From the NCBI RefSeq assembly GCF_900115165.1, contig NZ_FOVP01000002.1, positions 1 through 64,000 of the forward strand: a stretch of DNA of 64,000 nt, read 5' to 3'. Below are positions 26,219 to 35,719 of this stretch, piece by piece. Within the stretch, counting starts at the first letter, position 1; every line of letters begins with the position of its first letter. This stretch comes from Roseovarius lutimaris (GTDB lineage: Bacteria; Pseudomonadota; Alphaproteobacteria; Rhodobacterales; Rhodobacteraceae). Below the pieces are notes generated by a model. It was not told the DNA's origin, ran no database searches, and saw only the letters and a program-made list of their open reading frames with translations. The position numbers were made by a program, and so were the translations under genes.

Positions 26219-26770
26219 TTACCGTGGCGAGCGCTTGGCAAGGATGCGCTGAAGGGTGCGACGATGCATGTTAAGGCGACGGGCGGTTTCGCTCACATTG
26301 CGATCGCAAAGCTCATAAACGCGCTGAATATGTTCCCACCGCACGCGATCCGCGCTCATCGGGTTCTCCGGGGGGGGCGGCAATGTATCACCGGTGGCCA
26401 GCAAGGCGTTGGTGATATCCGTAGCATCGGCCGGTTTTGAAAGATAATCCGTCGCGCCAATCTTGACTGCGGCAACCGCCGTGGCGATCGCGCCATAGCC
26501 GGTCAGAACCACGATCCGGCTATCGGGGCGCTTTTCGCGAATGATTTCGACCACATCAAGACCATTGCCATCTTCAAGCCGCAGATCGCAGACCGCATAG
26601 GCGGGCGGTCTTGCGGTGGCAATCGCGCGCCCGGCGACGACCGACCCGGCGGTTTCAACTTCAAAGCCGCGCTTTTCCATGGCCTTGGCCAAACGTTTCA
26701 GAAACGGTTCATCGTCATCCAACAACAGAAGCGTTTTGTCCTCACCAATATTATGCTGGTCCTCGGCCAT
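26219..26770 (-). CDS. regA: Redox response regulator RegA (PrrA/ActR)
   Basis: The start at 26770 is fixed by AGGAGGAACGGG; the product has 183 residues. The receiver domain has the acidic pocket LLLDDDEPFL, phospho-acceptor D62 (VCDLRLEDGNG) and the switch Lys in YLSKPAD. A proline linker (DTLPPPPENP) leads to the Fis-type helix-turn-helix DRNVSETARRLNMHRRTLQRIL. RegA is the global regulator of redox-dependent genes in alphaproteobacteria, phosphorylated by RegB. It lies 77 bases after the senC gene on the same strand, with regB divergent, the standard arrangement. Confidence 0.95.
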   Translation of the reverse strand: MAEDQHNIGEDKTLLLLDDDEPFLKRLAKAMEKRGFEVETAGSVVAGRAIATARPPAYAVCDLRLEDGNGLDVVEIIREKRPDSRIVVLTGYGAIATAVAAVKIGATDYLSKPADATDITNALLATGDTLPPPPENPMSADRVRWEHIQRVYELCDRNVSETARRLNMHRRTLQRILAKRSPR

Positions 26771-26847
26771 CCCGTTCCTCCTGTTGCGCGCAATCCCTAG
26801 AAAGGTTCTAGCCCGCGCTTTTGCCTGCGTCAAACAAACGCAGCGCT

Positions 26848-27477
26848 CTAGCTTGCATCAACAAAACATTGAATGCGTTCAGCCATTTGTTCGGCGGTGG
26901 AATCCCGGCGGAAAAACTCGACAAAGCCATGCTCCGGCAAAGTCAGATATGACATGGTGGAATGGTCCACGAGGTAGAATTCTTCCTCGCCCTCGGTCGG
27001 CTTCTGGGCCTGATAAAATGTGCGATAGGCCTTGCTCGCCGCCTTGACCTGTTCCGGTGAGCCGGTAAGCCCAAGCATGCGCGGGTGCAGGTAATCAGTA
27101 TATTCTTTCATCACCTCGGGCGTGTCGCGCGTGGGGTCAATCGAGATAAACACCGGTTTCACGATTTTGCCCCGGCTTTCAAGAATATCCACCGCCTCTG
27201 CATTGCGCGCGGCATCAAGCGGGCAAATATCAGGGCAGAAGGTATAGCCGAAATATATCAGCGTCGGCTGGTCGACTACCTCTTTGTCAGTCACCGTCTC
27301 ACCGTCTTCACTCACAAGCGTAAACGGACCACCGATCTGTCCGGCGCCCCCCGCCACGCTTGAGGCGCGGCATTGTGCAAACTGATCATCATCGCCGCCA
27401 GCCATCGTCATGTAATAGGTTACGCCAAGCAGCAGAATCACGGCAGCCGTGGCGGTAATGGCAATCAAGCGGGTCAT
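26848..27477 (-). CDS. senC: SCO1/SenC/PrrC family copper chaperone
   Basis: The 209-residue protein has one N-terminal membrane anchor (residues 4-26) and a periplasmic thioredoxin-like domain. The copper-binding CPDIC motif (YTFCPDICPLD) and the distal His (VDHSTMSYL) are present. SenC/PrrC proteins deliver copper to cytochrome c oxidase and, in Rhodobacter, influence the RegB/RegA signal. AAGGAA precedes the ATG. The gene is transcribed away from regB over a 66-base shared promoter region and towards regA. Confidence 0.93.
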   Translation of the reverse strand: MTRLIAITATAAVILLLGVTYYMTMAGGDDDQFAQCRASSVAGGAGQIGGPFTLVSEDGETVTDKEVVDQPTLIYFGYTFCPDICPLDAARNAEAVDILESRGKIVKPVFISIDPTRDTPEVMKEYTDYLHPRMLGLTGSPEQVKAASKAYRTFYQAQKPTEGEEEFYLVDHSTMSYLTLPEHGFVEFFRRDSTAEQMAERIQCFVDAS

Positions 27478-27543
27478 CGGGATTTCCTTGCGTTAGGGGG
27501 CGTTGGGTGCAACTTTCAGACTTTCTAACATCCCCCTCCCTGC

Positions 27544-28962
27544 ATGCAATGGGACGCAATCGCACATATGGTTGATCACACCGCCGCCTCCTTCAAATCG
27601 CGCCAGAGCGGAAGCTGGATTCGCCTGCGCACGCTTGTGCTCTTGCGGTGGTGGGCGATAATCGGTCAGGCGAGCGCCCTGATCATCGCCGAGCGATTTT
27701 ATGACCTTAACCTGGAAATCGGCCTGTGTTTTCTCGTGATCGGCGTATCCATCGTCAGCAACCTTGTGGCCGCCTTTGTCTTTGCCGAAAACAAACGCCT
27801 GTCCGAACAGGACACGCTTTTGGTCGTATTGTTCGATATGCTGCAACTTGGGTTGCTGTTGTATCTGACCGGCGGGCTGAACAACCCGTTTACCATTCTG
27901 ATCGTCGGGCCGGTCACGGTGTCTGCCTCGGCGCTGTCGTCTCGGTCAACCGCGTTTCTGGGGGTGATGGCGATCCTGATCGTCTCGGTCCTGATGCAGT
28001 TTTACCTGCCGCTGCGCACCGAACAGGGGTTTATCCTTCGGGTGCCGGATGTGTTTCGCTTTGGCAATTGGGTGGCAATTGTCATCGCGGTGATCTTTCT
28101 TGGCGTCTACTCACGCTGGATCGTGCAGGAAATGCACGCCATGTCGGATGCCTTGCAAGCCACGCAAATGGCCCTGGCGCGCGAACAAAAGCTGACCGAC
28201 CTTGGCGGGGTCGTTGCCGCCGCCGCGCATGAGCTTGGCACGCCGCTGGCGACGATCAAGCTTGCCAGCACCGAATTGGCAGAAGAGTTATCTGATAGTC
28301 CCGACCTGCGCGAGGATGCGCTCTTGATCGTGCAACAGACCGACCGCTGTCGTGATATCCTGCGCTCGATGGGGCGGGCAGGCAAAGATGATCTGCATCT
28401 GCGGACCACCCCCCTGACCGCGCTTGTCGAAGAAGCGGCAGAGCCCCATATTGATCGTGGCAAATACATTCATTTTGACCATGCGGTCGGTGAGGGCGAT
28501 ATTTCAGCTCCGCCTATCGTCCTGCGCCGACCAGAGGTGATACATGGGCTGCGCAACCTTATCCAGAACGCGGTTGATTTTGCGCGCGAAAATGTCTGGG
28601 TCGAATCAAGCTGGGACGAGAATACCATCACCATTCGGATCATGGATGACGGGCGCGGATATCCGCCGCATCTCTTGGGCCGAATTGGCGATCCGTTCAT
28701 GCGTCGCCGCGCGAGCACTGGCGACCCACGACGGCCGGGCTATGAAGGGATGGGGCTTGGCCTTTTCATTGCCAAAACGCTTCTGGAACGCTCTGGCGCG
28801 GACCTTAGCTTTGCCAACGGATCGGAGTCTTTCAAATCGCAGGAAAGCCATTCGGCCCGCACCGGTGCGTTTGTCGAAGTGACATGGGATCGGGACGCAA
28901 TCGCGGCGCCAACCGGCCCGGAATCGACCGCTCTGGGCCTAAATCAGCCCTTTCAAACCTGA
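27544..28962 (+). CDS. regB: Redox sensor histidine kinase RegB (PrrB/ActS)
   Basis: The 472-residue membrane kinase has six hydrophobic segments (about residues 30-190) containing the quinone-binding motif GGLNNPF (110-116). The dimerisation/phosphorylation box AAAHELGTPLATIKL has H229, and the redox-sensitive Cys is C269 (QQTDRCRDILRSMG). ATP-binding N, G1 and G2 boxes follow (NLIQNAVDFA, MDDGRGYP, GMGLGLFIAKTLL). It phosphorylates RegA when the respiratory chain is reduced. The ATG at 27568 is an alternative start that would bring His and Cys numbering close to Rhodobacter RegB; neither start has a clear ribosome-binding site. Confidence 0.95.
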   Translation: MQWDAIAHMVDHTAASFKSRQSGSWIRLRTLVLLRWWAIIGQASALIIAERFYDLNLEIGLCFLVIGVSIVSNLVAAFVFAENKRLSEQDTLLVVLFDMLQLGLLLYLTGGLNNPFTILIVGPVTVSASALSSRSTAFLGVMAILIVSVLMQFYLPLRTEQGFILRVPDVFRFGNWVAIVIAVIFLGVYSRWIVQEMHAMSDALQATQMALAREQKLTDLGGVVAAAAHELGTPLATIKLASTELAEELSDSPDLREDALLIVQQTDRCRDILRSMGRAGKDDLHLRTTPLTALVEEAAEPHIDRGKYIHFDHAVGEGDISAPPIVLRRPEVIHGLRNLIQNAVDFARENVWVESSWDENTITIRIMDDGRGYPPHLLGRIGDPFMRRRASTGDPRRPGYEGMGLGLFIAKTLLERSGADLSFANGSESFKSQESHSARTGAFVEVTWDRDAIAAPTGPESTALGLNQPFQT

Positions 28963-29057
28963 AAGTCGACAAGATTCAGCGCAACCGGATCGTCATTAAG
29001 GCGGCCTTAACCAGTTTCGATAAAGTTCGACCCGACTCCTGGGACAAAAGGTGCAGT

Positions 29058-30584
29058 ATGGTCGATCTAACCGTTTCAAACTCTGTCATCCTTGGCGGCC
29101 TTGTGGTCGCTTTTTCCTTTGCCGTGCTCTGGTTGATCGGGATGTGCCGGACCAGCCAAAGTTATAAAGGGGCGCTGCAACACCCTGGTACACGGGCAAA
29201 CAGCTTTTTGTTTCGCGACGAAGACCTGATCGAGCACGATGCGAGCACGATGACCCTGCCAAAGGCGGAAACCGAGGATGAAACCGACTGGCATCGCATG
29301 AGACGCTGGCTTGGGTTCCGCTTTCCCAATCTTCCAGAGCAGCTTGGCGATCTGACCGCTGATCTTGAAATCGAAAGCAATGAGGACGGTTTGAAATCGC
29401 GTCTTGAATTTTCGCCGGGCAAAAAGACCGTCCACCTTACGCTAAGTGAAACGCTTGCACCGGATTCCGTCGTACTGCACGAAACCCTGCGCCAACATGC
29501 GCTTTTGGAGGATCGCGCTGCCGCCTTATCGGCGGCGCCAATGCCGGTTTGGGCAACCGACAAAGACGGTAATGCGATATGGGAAAATCAGGCCAGCAAA
29601 GCGCTGGCCGATGAGCATAAAGAGCAGATGCTTCTGGCCCTTGGAGATGCGCCAGAGCCCGGCGTTTCGGTCTCAACGCAGGTTTCTCTAGAAAATCCTG
29701 TCGGGCCGTCGGATCTTTGGTATGACCTAAAGGCAGTCGGGTCTGATACTGGCACGTTGCATTATGCCGCAAACATTACTCGCATCATCCATGCCGAAAC
29801 CATTCAGCGTGAATTTGTCCAGACTCTGGCCAAAACCTTTGCCCATCTGACCACTGGCCTTGCAGTATTTGACCGCAGCAAGAACCTGGCACTGTTCAAC
29901 CCTGCGCTGATCGACCTTACTGCACTTTCCCCTGAATACCTGAGTGCGCGGCCCAGCCTGATCAGCTTTTTTGACACCCTGCGGGACCGTCAAGTGATGC
30001 CAGAGCCGAAAAACTATGCAAGTTGGCGCAGCCAGATCAACGATATGGTCAAAACCGCCGCCGGTGGGCTTTACCAGGAAGTCTGGAGTCTGCCCTCCGG
30101 CCAGACCTATCGCGTCATTGGTCGACCGCATCCGGATGGTGCCGTTGCCTTCCTGTTCGAGGATATCTCGGTTGAAATTCTCGCCACCCGCCGCCACCGC
30201 ATGCAAATGGATCTGCGCCAGACGGTGCTGGATCAACTTGATGAAGGGGTTGCCGTGCTGTCCGCCGAGGATCGCCTGATGTTTTGCAATAGCACGCTTG
30301 GCACACTTCTGGGCATCGACCCGGATGGAAGCTTTGCCGATATGGGCCTTTCCGATCTTCTGGCGGCCTGCCATTCCCGTTACCCCGATGTTGGTCTCTG
30401 GGCCGAGGTCGAAGAAAAGATAACCCGTAAATCCCTGAGCAGTCCGATTATCGACACGGTCGGCCGCCCCGGCGGGGATGGCGCGACCTGTCGGGTGATG
30501 CCACTTGGCGGTGGGGTGACGATGCTCTGTCTGACCCAGATCGTCCCGGAAGTTTCAGGCATGACCACCGCCGATCTGCCCTGA
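29058..30584 (+). CDS. Membrane-anchored protein with three PAS-like domains, no output domain
   Basis: From the ATG at 29058 the product has 508 residues: one membrane helix (about 9-29), then three PAS-like units at about 155-245 (APMPVWATDKDGNAIWEN), 260-372 (TTGLAVFDRSKNLALFNPAL) and 388-490 (LDQLDEGVAVLSAEDRLMFCN). There is no histidine-kinase box, ATPase, GGDEF, EAL, phosphatase or DNA-binding domain. It begins 95 bases after regB on the same strand, so it could be linked to redox sensing, or read with tsaE 40 bases downstream. It may act by protein contact or be the sensor half of a split system. Confidence 0.75.
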   Translation: MVDLTVSNSVILGGLVVAFSFAVLWLIGMCRTSQSYKGALQHPGTRANSFLFRDEDLIEHDASTMTLPKAETEDETDWHRMRRWLGFRFPNLPEQLGDLTADLEIESNEDGLKSRLEFSPGKKTVHLTLSETLAPDSVVLHETLRQHALLEDRAAALSAAPMPVWATDKDGNAIWENQASKALADEHKEQMLLALGDAPEPGVSVSTQVSLENPVGPSDLWYDLKAVGSDTGTLHYAANITRIIHAETIQREFVQTLAKTFAHLTTGLAVFDRSKNLALFNPALIDLTALSPEYLSARPSLISFFDTLRDRQVMPEPKNYASWRSQINDMVKTAAGGLYQEVWSLPSGQTYRVIGRPHPDGAVAFLFEDISVEILATRRHRMQMDLRQTVLDQLDEGVAVLSAEDRLMFCNSTLGTLLGIDPDGSFADMGLSDLLAACHSRYPDVGLWAEVEEKITRKSLSSPIIDTVGRPGGDGATCRVMPLGGGVTMLCLTQIVPEVSGMTTADLP

Positions 30585-30624
30585 TCCCGGTTGCGGGCAG
30601 GCGTGGCGCGTGTAGTGTCGTGCC

Positions 30625-31101
30625 ATGCCAGAGCACAGCGCCACAACACAGCTTTCCAGCCCCGATGCCACCTGCGCCCTTGCGCAGGCGATGGCACCCT
30701 TGCTGCATGCCGGGGATGTGCTTTTGCTATCGGGCGGAGTGGGCGCCGGCAAAACCCATTTTGCGCGCTGTGTTATTCAGGCGCTCTTGCCCGCGCCCGA
30801 AGATGTGCCCTCGCCGACCTATACACTGGTCCAGACCTATCCGGGGAAGACCGCCGACATCTGGCATGCCGATCTTTACCGGTTGAACGATCCTTTCGAG
30901 TTGATCGAACTTGGCCTGACAGAGGCGTTTTCCGACGCAATCTGTCTTGTTGAATGGCCAGATCGACTTGCCGATATGGCCCCCGAGGACGCGCTCTGGC
31001 TTGAATTCGCGCCAGGCAAAACGGACGATCAACGCCTTTTGCACCTGCGCTGGTCCGCTGCACATTGGAGCGAGCGGGTAAAGGGGCTTTGCCATGACTG
31101 A
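30625..31101 (+). CDS. tsaE: tRNA threonylcarbamoyladenosine synthesis ATPase TsaE
   Basis: The 158-residue P-loop ATPase supports the TsaBD complex that makes t6A37 in ANN-decoding tRNAs. Walker A is GVGAGKTH (38-45), the switch region is PSPTYTLVQTY (62-72), and DLYRL and VEWPDRL follow. Length is normal for the family. It overlaps the downstream kinase gene by eight bases, so translation is coupled. Confidence 0.95.
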   Translation: MPEHSATTQLSSPDATCALAQAMAPLLHAGDVLLLSGGVGAGKTHFARCVIQALLPAPEDVPSPTYTLVQTYPGKTADIWHADLYRLNDPFELIELGLTEAFSDAICLVEWPDRLADMAPEDALWLEFAPGKTDDQRLLHLRWSAAHWSERVKGLCHD

Positions 31102-32119
31102 TCGCGCCATCCTGCAACGCAGTTTCATCGCACGAACCGATTGGGCCGATGCCCGGATCGCGCCCCTTGCGGGCGATGCATCAAACCGGCGGTATTTGCG
31201 GCTGACGCGCATCGAGACCGGCGAGACCGCGGTTTTGATGGACGCGCCCCCCGAAAAAGGCGAGGACGTGCGCCCGTTTCTGCACATCGCGCGCTATCTT
31301 ACCGGTCTTGGCCTCAGCGCGCCGCGCATTCTGGCCGAGGACAAAGCCAACGGCTTTTTGATCCTGGAAGATCTTGGCGATACGCTTTTCGCGCGGGTGA
31401 TTCCCCAAGATGCCGCGCTCGAACTGCCGCTATACACCGCCGCAACCGATCTTTTGGCAGAGCTTCACCGTCACGCCCCACCACCAGACCTTGCCGCCTA
31501 TTCGCCCAAAATGATGGCCGATATGGCCACACTGGCGTATGATTGGTACCTGGTGGGTGCGATCGGCGACATCGGCGAGAATAGAGGCGCATTTCATACC
31601 GCCATAGAAACTGCACTGACGACTCATGCCTTTGAGGCCAACGTTCTGATCCAGCGCGATTACCATGCCGAAAACCTGCTTTGGCTTGCGAATCGAAAGA
31701 GTGTCGCGCGGGTCGGGCTTTTGGATTTTCAGGATGCGATGCTTGGCCACCCCGCCTATGATCTCGTGTCGATCCTTCAGGATGCACGACGCGACGTTCC
31801 GGGCGCGCTCGAAAAGCACATGATCGCCCGTTATATCGACAGGTCCGGCGCCGATGCCGCGCGCTTTGAGACCGCCTATCACTGTCTTGGCGCACAGCGG
31901 AACCTGCGTATTCTCGGCGTATTTGCGCGGCTTTGCATACGCGATGGCAAGGCGCATTACGTCGACCTCATTCCCCGCGTCTGGGCCCATCTTGAACGTG
32001 ATCTGTCACATCCCGCGATGGGCCCCGTCGCCGCGATTTTCCGCGCCGTTTTTCCACCCCCGACACCGCCCATATTACAAAGGCTCAAAGATCAATGCGC
32101 ATCCAGACCCACCCGGTAA
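31094..32119 (+). CDS. amgK: Anomeric MurNAc/GlcNAc kinase (AmgK-like)
   Basis: The 341-residue protein has the aminoglycoside-phosphotransferase fold: a nucleotide loop (PLAGDASNRRYLRLT), the catalytic loop QRDYHAENLLWL (Asp in RD) and the metal-binding LLDFQDAMLGHPAYDL. With the adjacent MurU-like gene it matches the AmgK-MurU route, which converts N-acetylmuramate released from old peptidoglycan to UDP-MurNAc and bypasses de novo synthesis and fosfomycin action. It overlaps tsaE by eight and murU by 25 bases. Confidence 0.85.
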   Translation: MTDRAILQRSFIARTDWADARIAPLAGDASNRRYLRLTRIETGETAVLMDAPPEKGEDVRPFLHIARYLTGLGLSAPRILAEDKANGFLILEDLGDTLFARVIPQDAALELPLYTAATDLLAELHRHAPPPDLAAYSPKMMADMATLAYDWYLVGAIGDIGENRGAFHTAIETALTTHAFEANVLIQRDYHAENLLWLANRKSVARVGLLDFQDAMLGHPAYDLVSILQDARRDVPGALEKHMIARYIDRSGADAARFETAYHCLGAQRNLRILGVFARLCIRDGKAHYVDLIPRVWAHLERDLSHPAMGPVAAIFRAVFPPPTPPILQRLKDQCASRPTR

Positions 32120-32787
32120 TGTTGTTTGCTGCGGGGTTCGGCACACGTATGGGCGCGCTCACCGCGCATCAGCCCAAGCCGCTTGTGCGCGTGGCCGGTA
32201 AGCCGTTGATTGATCATGCGCTTGATCTGGTGCGTGGCTATGGTGCCGACCGCGTTGTTGCCAATCTGCATTACATGCCCGAACCGCTGGAGCGCCATCT
32301 TGCCGGAACCGGCGTTGCCCTGTCGCATGAGGCCCCTGATATCCTTGAAACCGGTGGCGGCCTGCGCAATGCGCTTCCACTTTTGGGTAGTGGGCCGGTG
32401 ATCACCATGAACACCGATGCCGTCTGGAGCGGGCCGAACCCGCTTGCCCACCTGGCCGCGCTTTGGAATCCTGATCAGATGGACGCCCTTTTGCTTTGCA
32501 TCCCCAAACCTCAGGCCATTGGTCATTCTGGTGTCGGCGATTTCATCATTGGTGATGATATGCGGGCCCAACGCGGCCCCGACGCGATTTATTCCGGGAT
32601 TCAGATCATCAAGACCGACCTTTTGCACGACATCCCCGAGGTAAGCTTTTCGCTGAATCTGCTGTGGGACAAAATGCTCAAGACAGATCGCCTTTGCGCC
32701 ACCCCCTATCCCGGAAAATGGTGCGATGTTGGTCGCCCTGAGGGCATAAAGCTTGCCGAAGACATGCTGGGGTGGTCCGATGTTTGA
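32095..32787 (+). CDS. murU: N-acetylmuramate-1-phosphate uridylyltransferase (MurU-like)
   Basis: The 230-residue nucleotidyltransferase has the sugar-nucleotide signature FAAGFGTRMGAL then KPLVRVAGKPLIDHAL, and the metal-site Asp in TMNTDAVWSG. These fit MurU, which makes UDP-MurNAc from MurNAc-1-phosphate, and the neighbouring AmgK-like kinase supports this over a glucose- or GlcNAc-phosphate enzyme. Its end overlaps the addB start by eight bases, which ties cell-wall recycling and recombination genes into one transcript. Confidence 0.87.
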   Translation: MRIQTHPVMLFAAGFGTRMGALTAHQPKPLVRVAGKPLIDHALDLVRGYGADRVVANLHYMPEPLERHLAGTGVALSHEAPDILETGGGLRNALPLLGSGPVITMNTDAVWSGPNPLAHLAALWNPDQMDALLLCIPKPQAIGHSGVGDFIIGDDMRAQRGPDAIYSGIQIIKTDLLHDIPEVSFSLNLLWDKMLKTDRLCATPYPGKWCDVGRPEGIKLAEDMLGWSDV

Positions 32788-35719
32788 CCCAAGCGACACA
32801 GCACGAGTCTTTGGCCTGCCGCCCGGCGTCGATTTCCCGCGCGCCCTGGTTGACGGGTTGATCGCGCGCCATGCCGGTCAGCCACCCGAAGCCCTGGCGC
32901 GCGTCCGGCTGATCGTGAACACCAAACGCATGGCGCGGCGCATTCGTGATCTGTTTGATCAGGGTCCGGCGCTATTGCTTCCGCAGATCAGCCTTGTGAC
33001 CGACCTTGGCGAGGGCTGGGATCTTGGGCAAATCCCCGATCCCGTACCCTCGTTGCGTCGGCGTCTTGAACTGGTGCAACTGATCTCGGCGCTTCTGGAT
33101 CGCCAGCCCGACCTTGCCCCGCGCAGCGCGATCTTTGATCTGGCCGATAGCCTTGCCAGCCTGATGGACGAGATGCACGGCGAGGGCGTGTCGCCCGATG
33201 TGATCGACGATCTGGACGTCACCGATCAATCCGGCCATTGGGCACGGATAAAATCGTTTTTGGGCATTGTTCGTCACTATTTCGATGCAGGCTTTGATCA
33301 GCCAGACGTGGAAACCCGCCAGCGTCTTGTTATTGAACGGCGTATCGAGCAATGGCAAAACGATCCTCCGCAAGATCCGATTATCATTGCCGGATCCACC
33401 GGATCGCGGGGCGCAACACAGCTTTTGATGCAGGCGGTGGCGCGGCTGCCGCAAGGCGCGGTGGTTTTGCCGGGTTTCGATTTCCAGATGCCGGATCATG
33501 TCTGGTCATCGCTTGAAAATGCGCTGCAGTCCGAGGATCATCCGCAATACCGGTTTCACCGTTTCGCCGTCGGCGCCGGAATTGCCGCCCGCGATATTCC
33601 CCCCTGGTCCAATGAGGTGCCCGCAAACGCGAACCGCAATGCCATCGTTTCGCTTGCCCTTCGCCCGGCGCCAGTGACCGATCAATGGCTGCGCGACGGC
33701 CCGTACCTGAACGATATTCCGGGCGCATTGAAGAACGTCACCCTGCTTGAGGCCCCCTCCACCCGGATTGAGGCCCTGGCGATTGCCATGCGTCTGCGCG
33801 ACGCGGCGGAAATGGGCAAGACCGCCGCCCTGATCACCCCCGACCGCATGCTGACACGGCAGGTAACGGCGGCGCTTGATCGCTGGAATATCCTGCCTGA
33901 CGATAGTGCCGGTCTGCCGCTGCATCTGTCGCCACCGGGGCGGTTGTTGCGTCATGTTGCCGACCTGTTTCGCCACCGCCTGACTGCTGAAGCGCTTTTG
34001 ACGTTGCTCAAACACCCGCTAACGCACCAGGGCAGTGACAGGGGCGAACATTTGCGTCTCACCCGCGAGTTGGAGCTGCATTTACGTCGGCATGGCCCGC
34101 CCTATCCGACCGAGCAAAGCCTGATGCTTTGGGCCGATGGGCGCAAGGACAAGATGGCAGGGCGCTGGGCGCAATGGCTCTGTGCCTGCTTCACAAACAG
34201 GGACGATTCCGGCGAAATTGCACTTGTGACGCGGATAGAGGCGCATATCACTCTGGCCGAAAAAATTGCCCAAGGCAGCCTGGGTGAGGGCAGCGGAACC
34301 CTTTGGCAAAAGGATGCCGGGCAAGAGGCGCAAAAGACCATCACAGAATTTTCCGCCGAGGCCGAAGTTGCCGGCGCGCTGAACGCCGCCGATTACGCCA
34401 GCCTGTTTCACAAAATTCTGGCCGCGCGCGAGGTGCGCAACCCGGTAGAACCACATCCAAACATCCTGATCTGGGGAACGCTAGAGGCGCGGGTTCAGGG
34501 TGCTGACCTTTTGATACTTGCGGGTCTGAACGAAGGAAGCTGGCCCGACGCGCCAAAACCCGACCCCTGGCTTAACCGCACATTACGCCATCAGGCGGGG
34601 CTTTTGCTACCCGAGCGGCGGATTGGCTTGTCGGCCCATGATTTTCAACAGGCCATTGCCGCGCCCGAGGTCTGGCTTACGCGATCCGTGCGCTCGGATG
34701 ATGCCGAAACGGTCGTGTCGCGCTGGCTTAACCGGATTCAAAACCTGCTATCCGGCCTGCCGGATCAGGGGGGCGTCAAGGCGCTTGAGGATATGCGCGG
34801 GCGTGGGGGCGTTTGGCTGCAACGGGTCCGGCAATTGGAAGACCCGGGATTTGAGCCTTCGGCGAAACGCCCTGCCCCTTGTCCACCCACCGAGGCGCGG
34901 CCCAACCATCTCTCGGTGACGGAAATCAAACGGTTGATCCGCGACCCCTATGCGATTTACGCCCGCCATATTCTTGGGCTGCGCCGTCTTGATCCGCTGA
35001 TGAAAATACCGGACGCCCTGTTGCGCGGTATCGTTTTGCACGAGGTGCTGGAAAGCTTTGTACGTGAAACCGTTGAAGACCCGGAACGCTGTACGCGAGC
35101 AGTGTTGATGGAAAAAGCAGTGACTATTCTGGCTGAAAATGTACCCTGGGCCGAGGCCCGAGCGCTTTGGCTGTCGCGCTTGGAACGGGTTGCCGACTGG
35201 TTCATTGATAACGAACTTGGCCGTCAGATTCTTGCCAATCCAATCGCATTCGAAACCAAGGGCAAGGCCCGGATCGCCGATCTTGATTTCACCCTCTCTG
35301 CCCAGGCAGACCGGCTTGATCTTGACCGCTATGGCAACCTGCATATTTACGATTACAAAACCGGCCAGCCGCCAAGCAAGAAGGAACAAAAGGCCTTTGA
35401 CAAGCAGCTTTTGCTAGAGGCGGCGATTGCCGAACGCGAAGGCTTTGGCGAGATCGGCCCGACCAAAGTGGCGCGTGCGGTTTTCATCGGCCTTGGCGGT
35501 GGTGGGCGAGAAGAAGATGCGCCGCTTGAAGAAGACCCGCCAGAGAAGGTCTGGGCAGAGTTTCACGCGCTGATTTCGGCCTATATGGATCCCTCCAAGG
35601 GCTATATTTCACGACGTGCCCCGCGCAATAGCGACGATCAGGGCGATTACGATCAGCTTGCCCGCTTTGGCGAATGGGATATTACCGATGCGGCCGATTT
35701 GACGGATATCGGCAAATGA
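32780..35719 (+). CDS. addB: Double-strand break repair protein AddB
   Basis: The 979-residue protein is the B subunit of the AddAB helicase-nuclease, which resects DNA ends for RecA loading in alphaproteobacteria in place of RecBCD. The N-terminal half is an inactivated helicase-like region (RVRLIVNTKRMARRIRDLFD, IIAGSTGSRGATQLLMQAV). The C-terminal PDDEXK nuclease is seen in NHLSVTEIKRLIRDPYAIYARHIL and YGNLHIYDYKTGQPPSKKEQ, where Asp and Lys of the active site are in YDYKTG. The ATG at 32780 is chosen because it starts within the end of murU; the frame is also open upstream. It overlaps addA by four bases. Confidence 0.93.
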   Translation: MFDPSDTARVFGLPPGVDFPRALVDGLIARHAGQPPEALARVRLIVNTKRMARRIRDLFDQGPALLLPQISLVTDLGEGWDLGQIPDPVPSLRRRLELVQLISALLDRQPDLAPRSAIFDLADSLASLMDEMHGEGVSPDVIDDLDVTDQSGHWARIKSFLGIVRHYFDAGFDQPDVETRQRLVIERRIEQWQNDPPQDPIIIAGSTGSRGATQLLMQAVARLPQGAVVLPGFDFQMPDHVWSSLENALQSEDHPQYRFHRFAVGAGIAARDIPPWSNEVPANANRNAIVSLALRPAPVTDQWLRDGPYLNDIPGALKNVTLLEAPSTRIEALAIAMRLRDAAEMGKTAALITPDRMLTRQVTAALDRWNILPDDSAGLPLHLSPPGRLLRHVADLFRHRLTAEALLTLLKHPLTHQGSDRGEHLRLTRELELHLRRHGPPYPTEQSLMLWADGRKDKMAGRWAQWLCACFTNRDDSGEIALVTRIEAHITLAEKIAQGSLGEGSGTLWQKDAGQEAQKTITEFSAEAEVAGALNAADYASLFHKILAAREVRNPVEPHPNILIWGTLEARVQGADLLILAGLNEGSWPDAPKPDPWLNRTLRHQAGLLLPERRIGLSAHDFQQAIAAPEVWLTRSVRSDDAETVVSRWLNRIQNLLSGLPDQGGVKALEDMRGRGGVWLQRVRQLEDPGFEPSAKRPAPCPPTEARPNHLSVTEIKRLIRDPYAIYARHILGLRRLDPLMKIPDALLRGIVLHEVLESFVRETVEDPERCTRAVLMEKAVTILAENVPWAEARALWLSRLERVADWFIDNELGRQILANPIAFETKGKARIADLDFTLSAQADRLDLDRYGNLHIYDYKTGQPPSKKEQKAFDKQLLLEAAIAEREGFGEIGPTKVARAVFIGLGGGGREEDAPLEEDPPEKVWAEFHALISAYMDPSKGYISRRAPRNSDDQGDYDQLARFGEWDITDAADLTDIGK

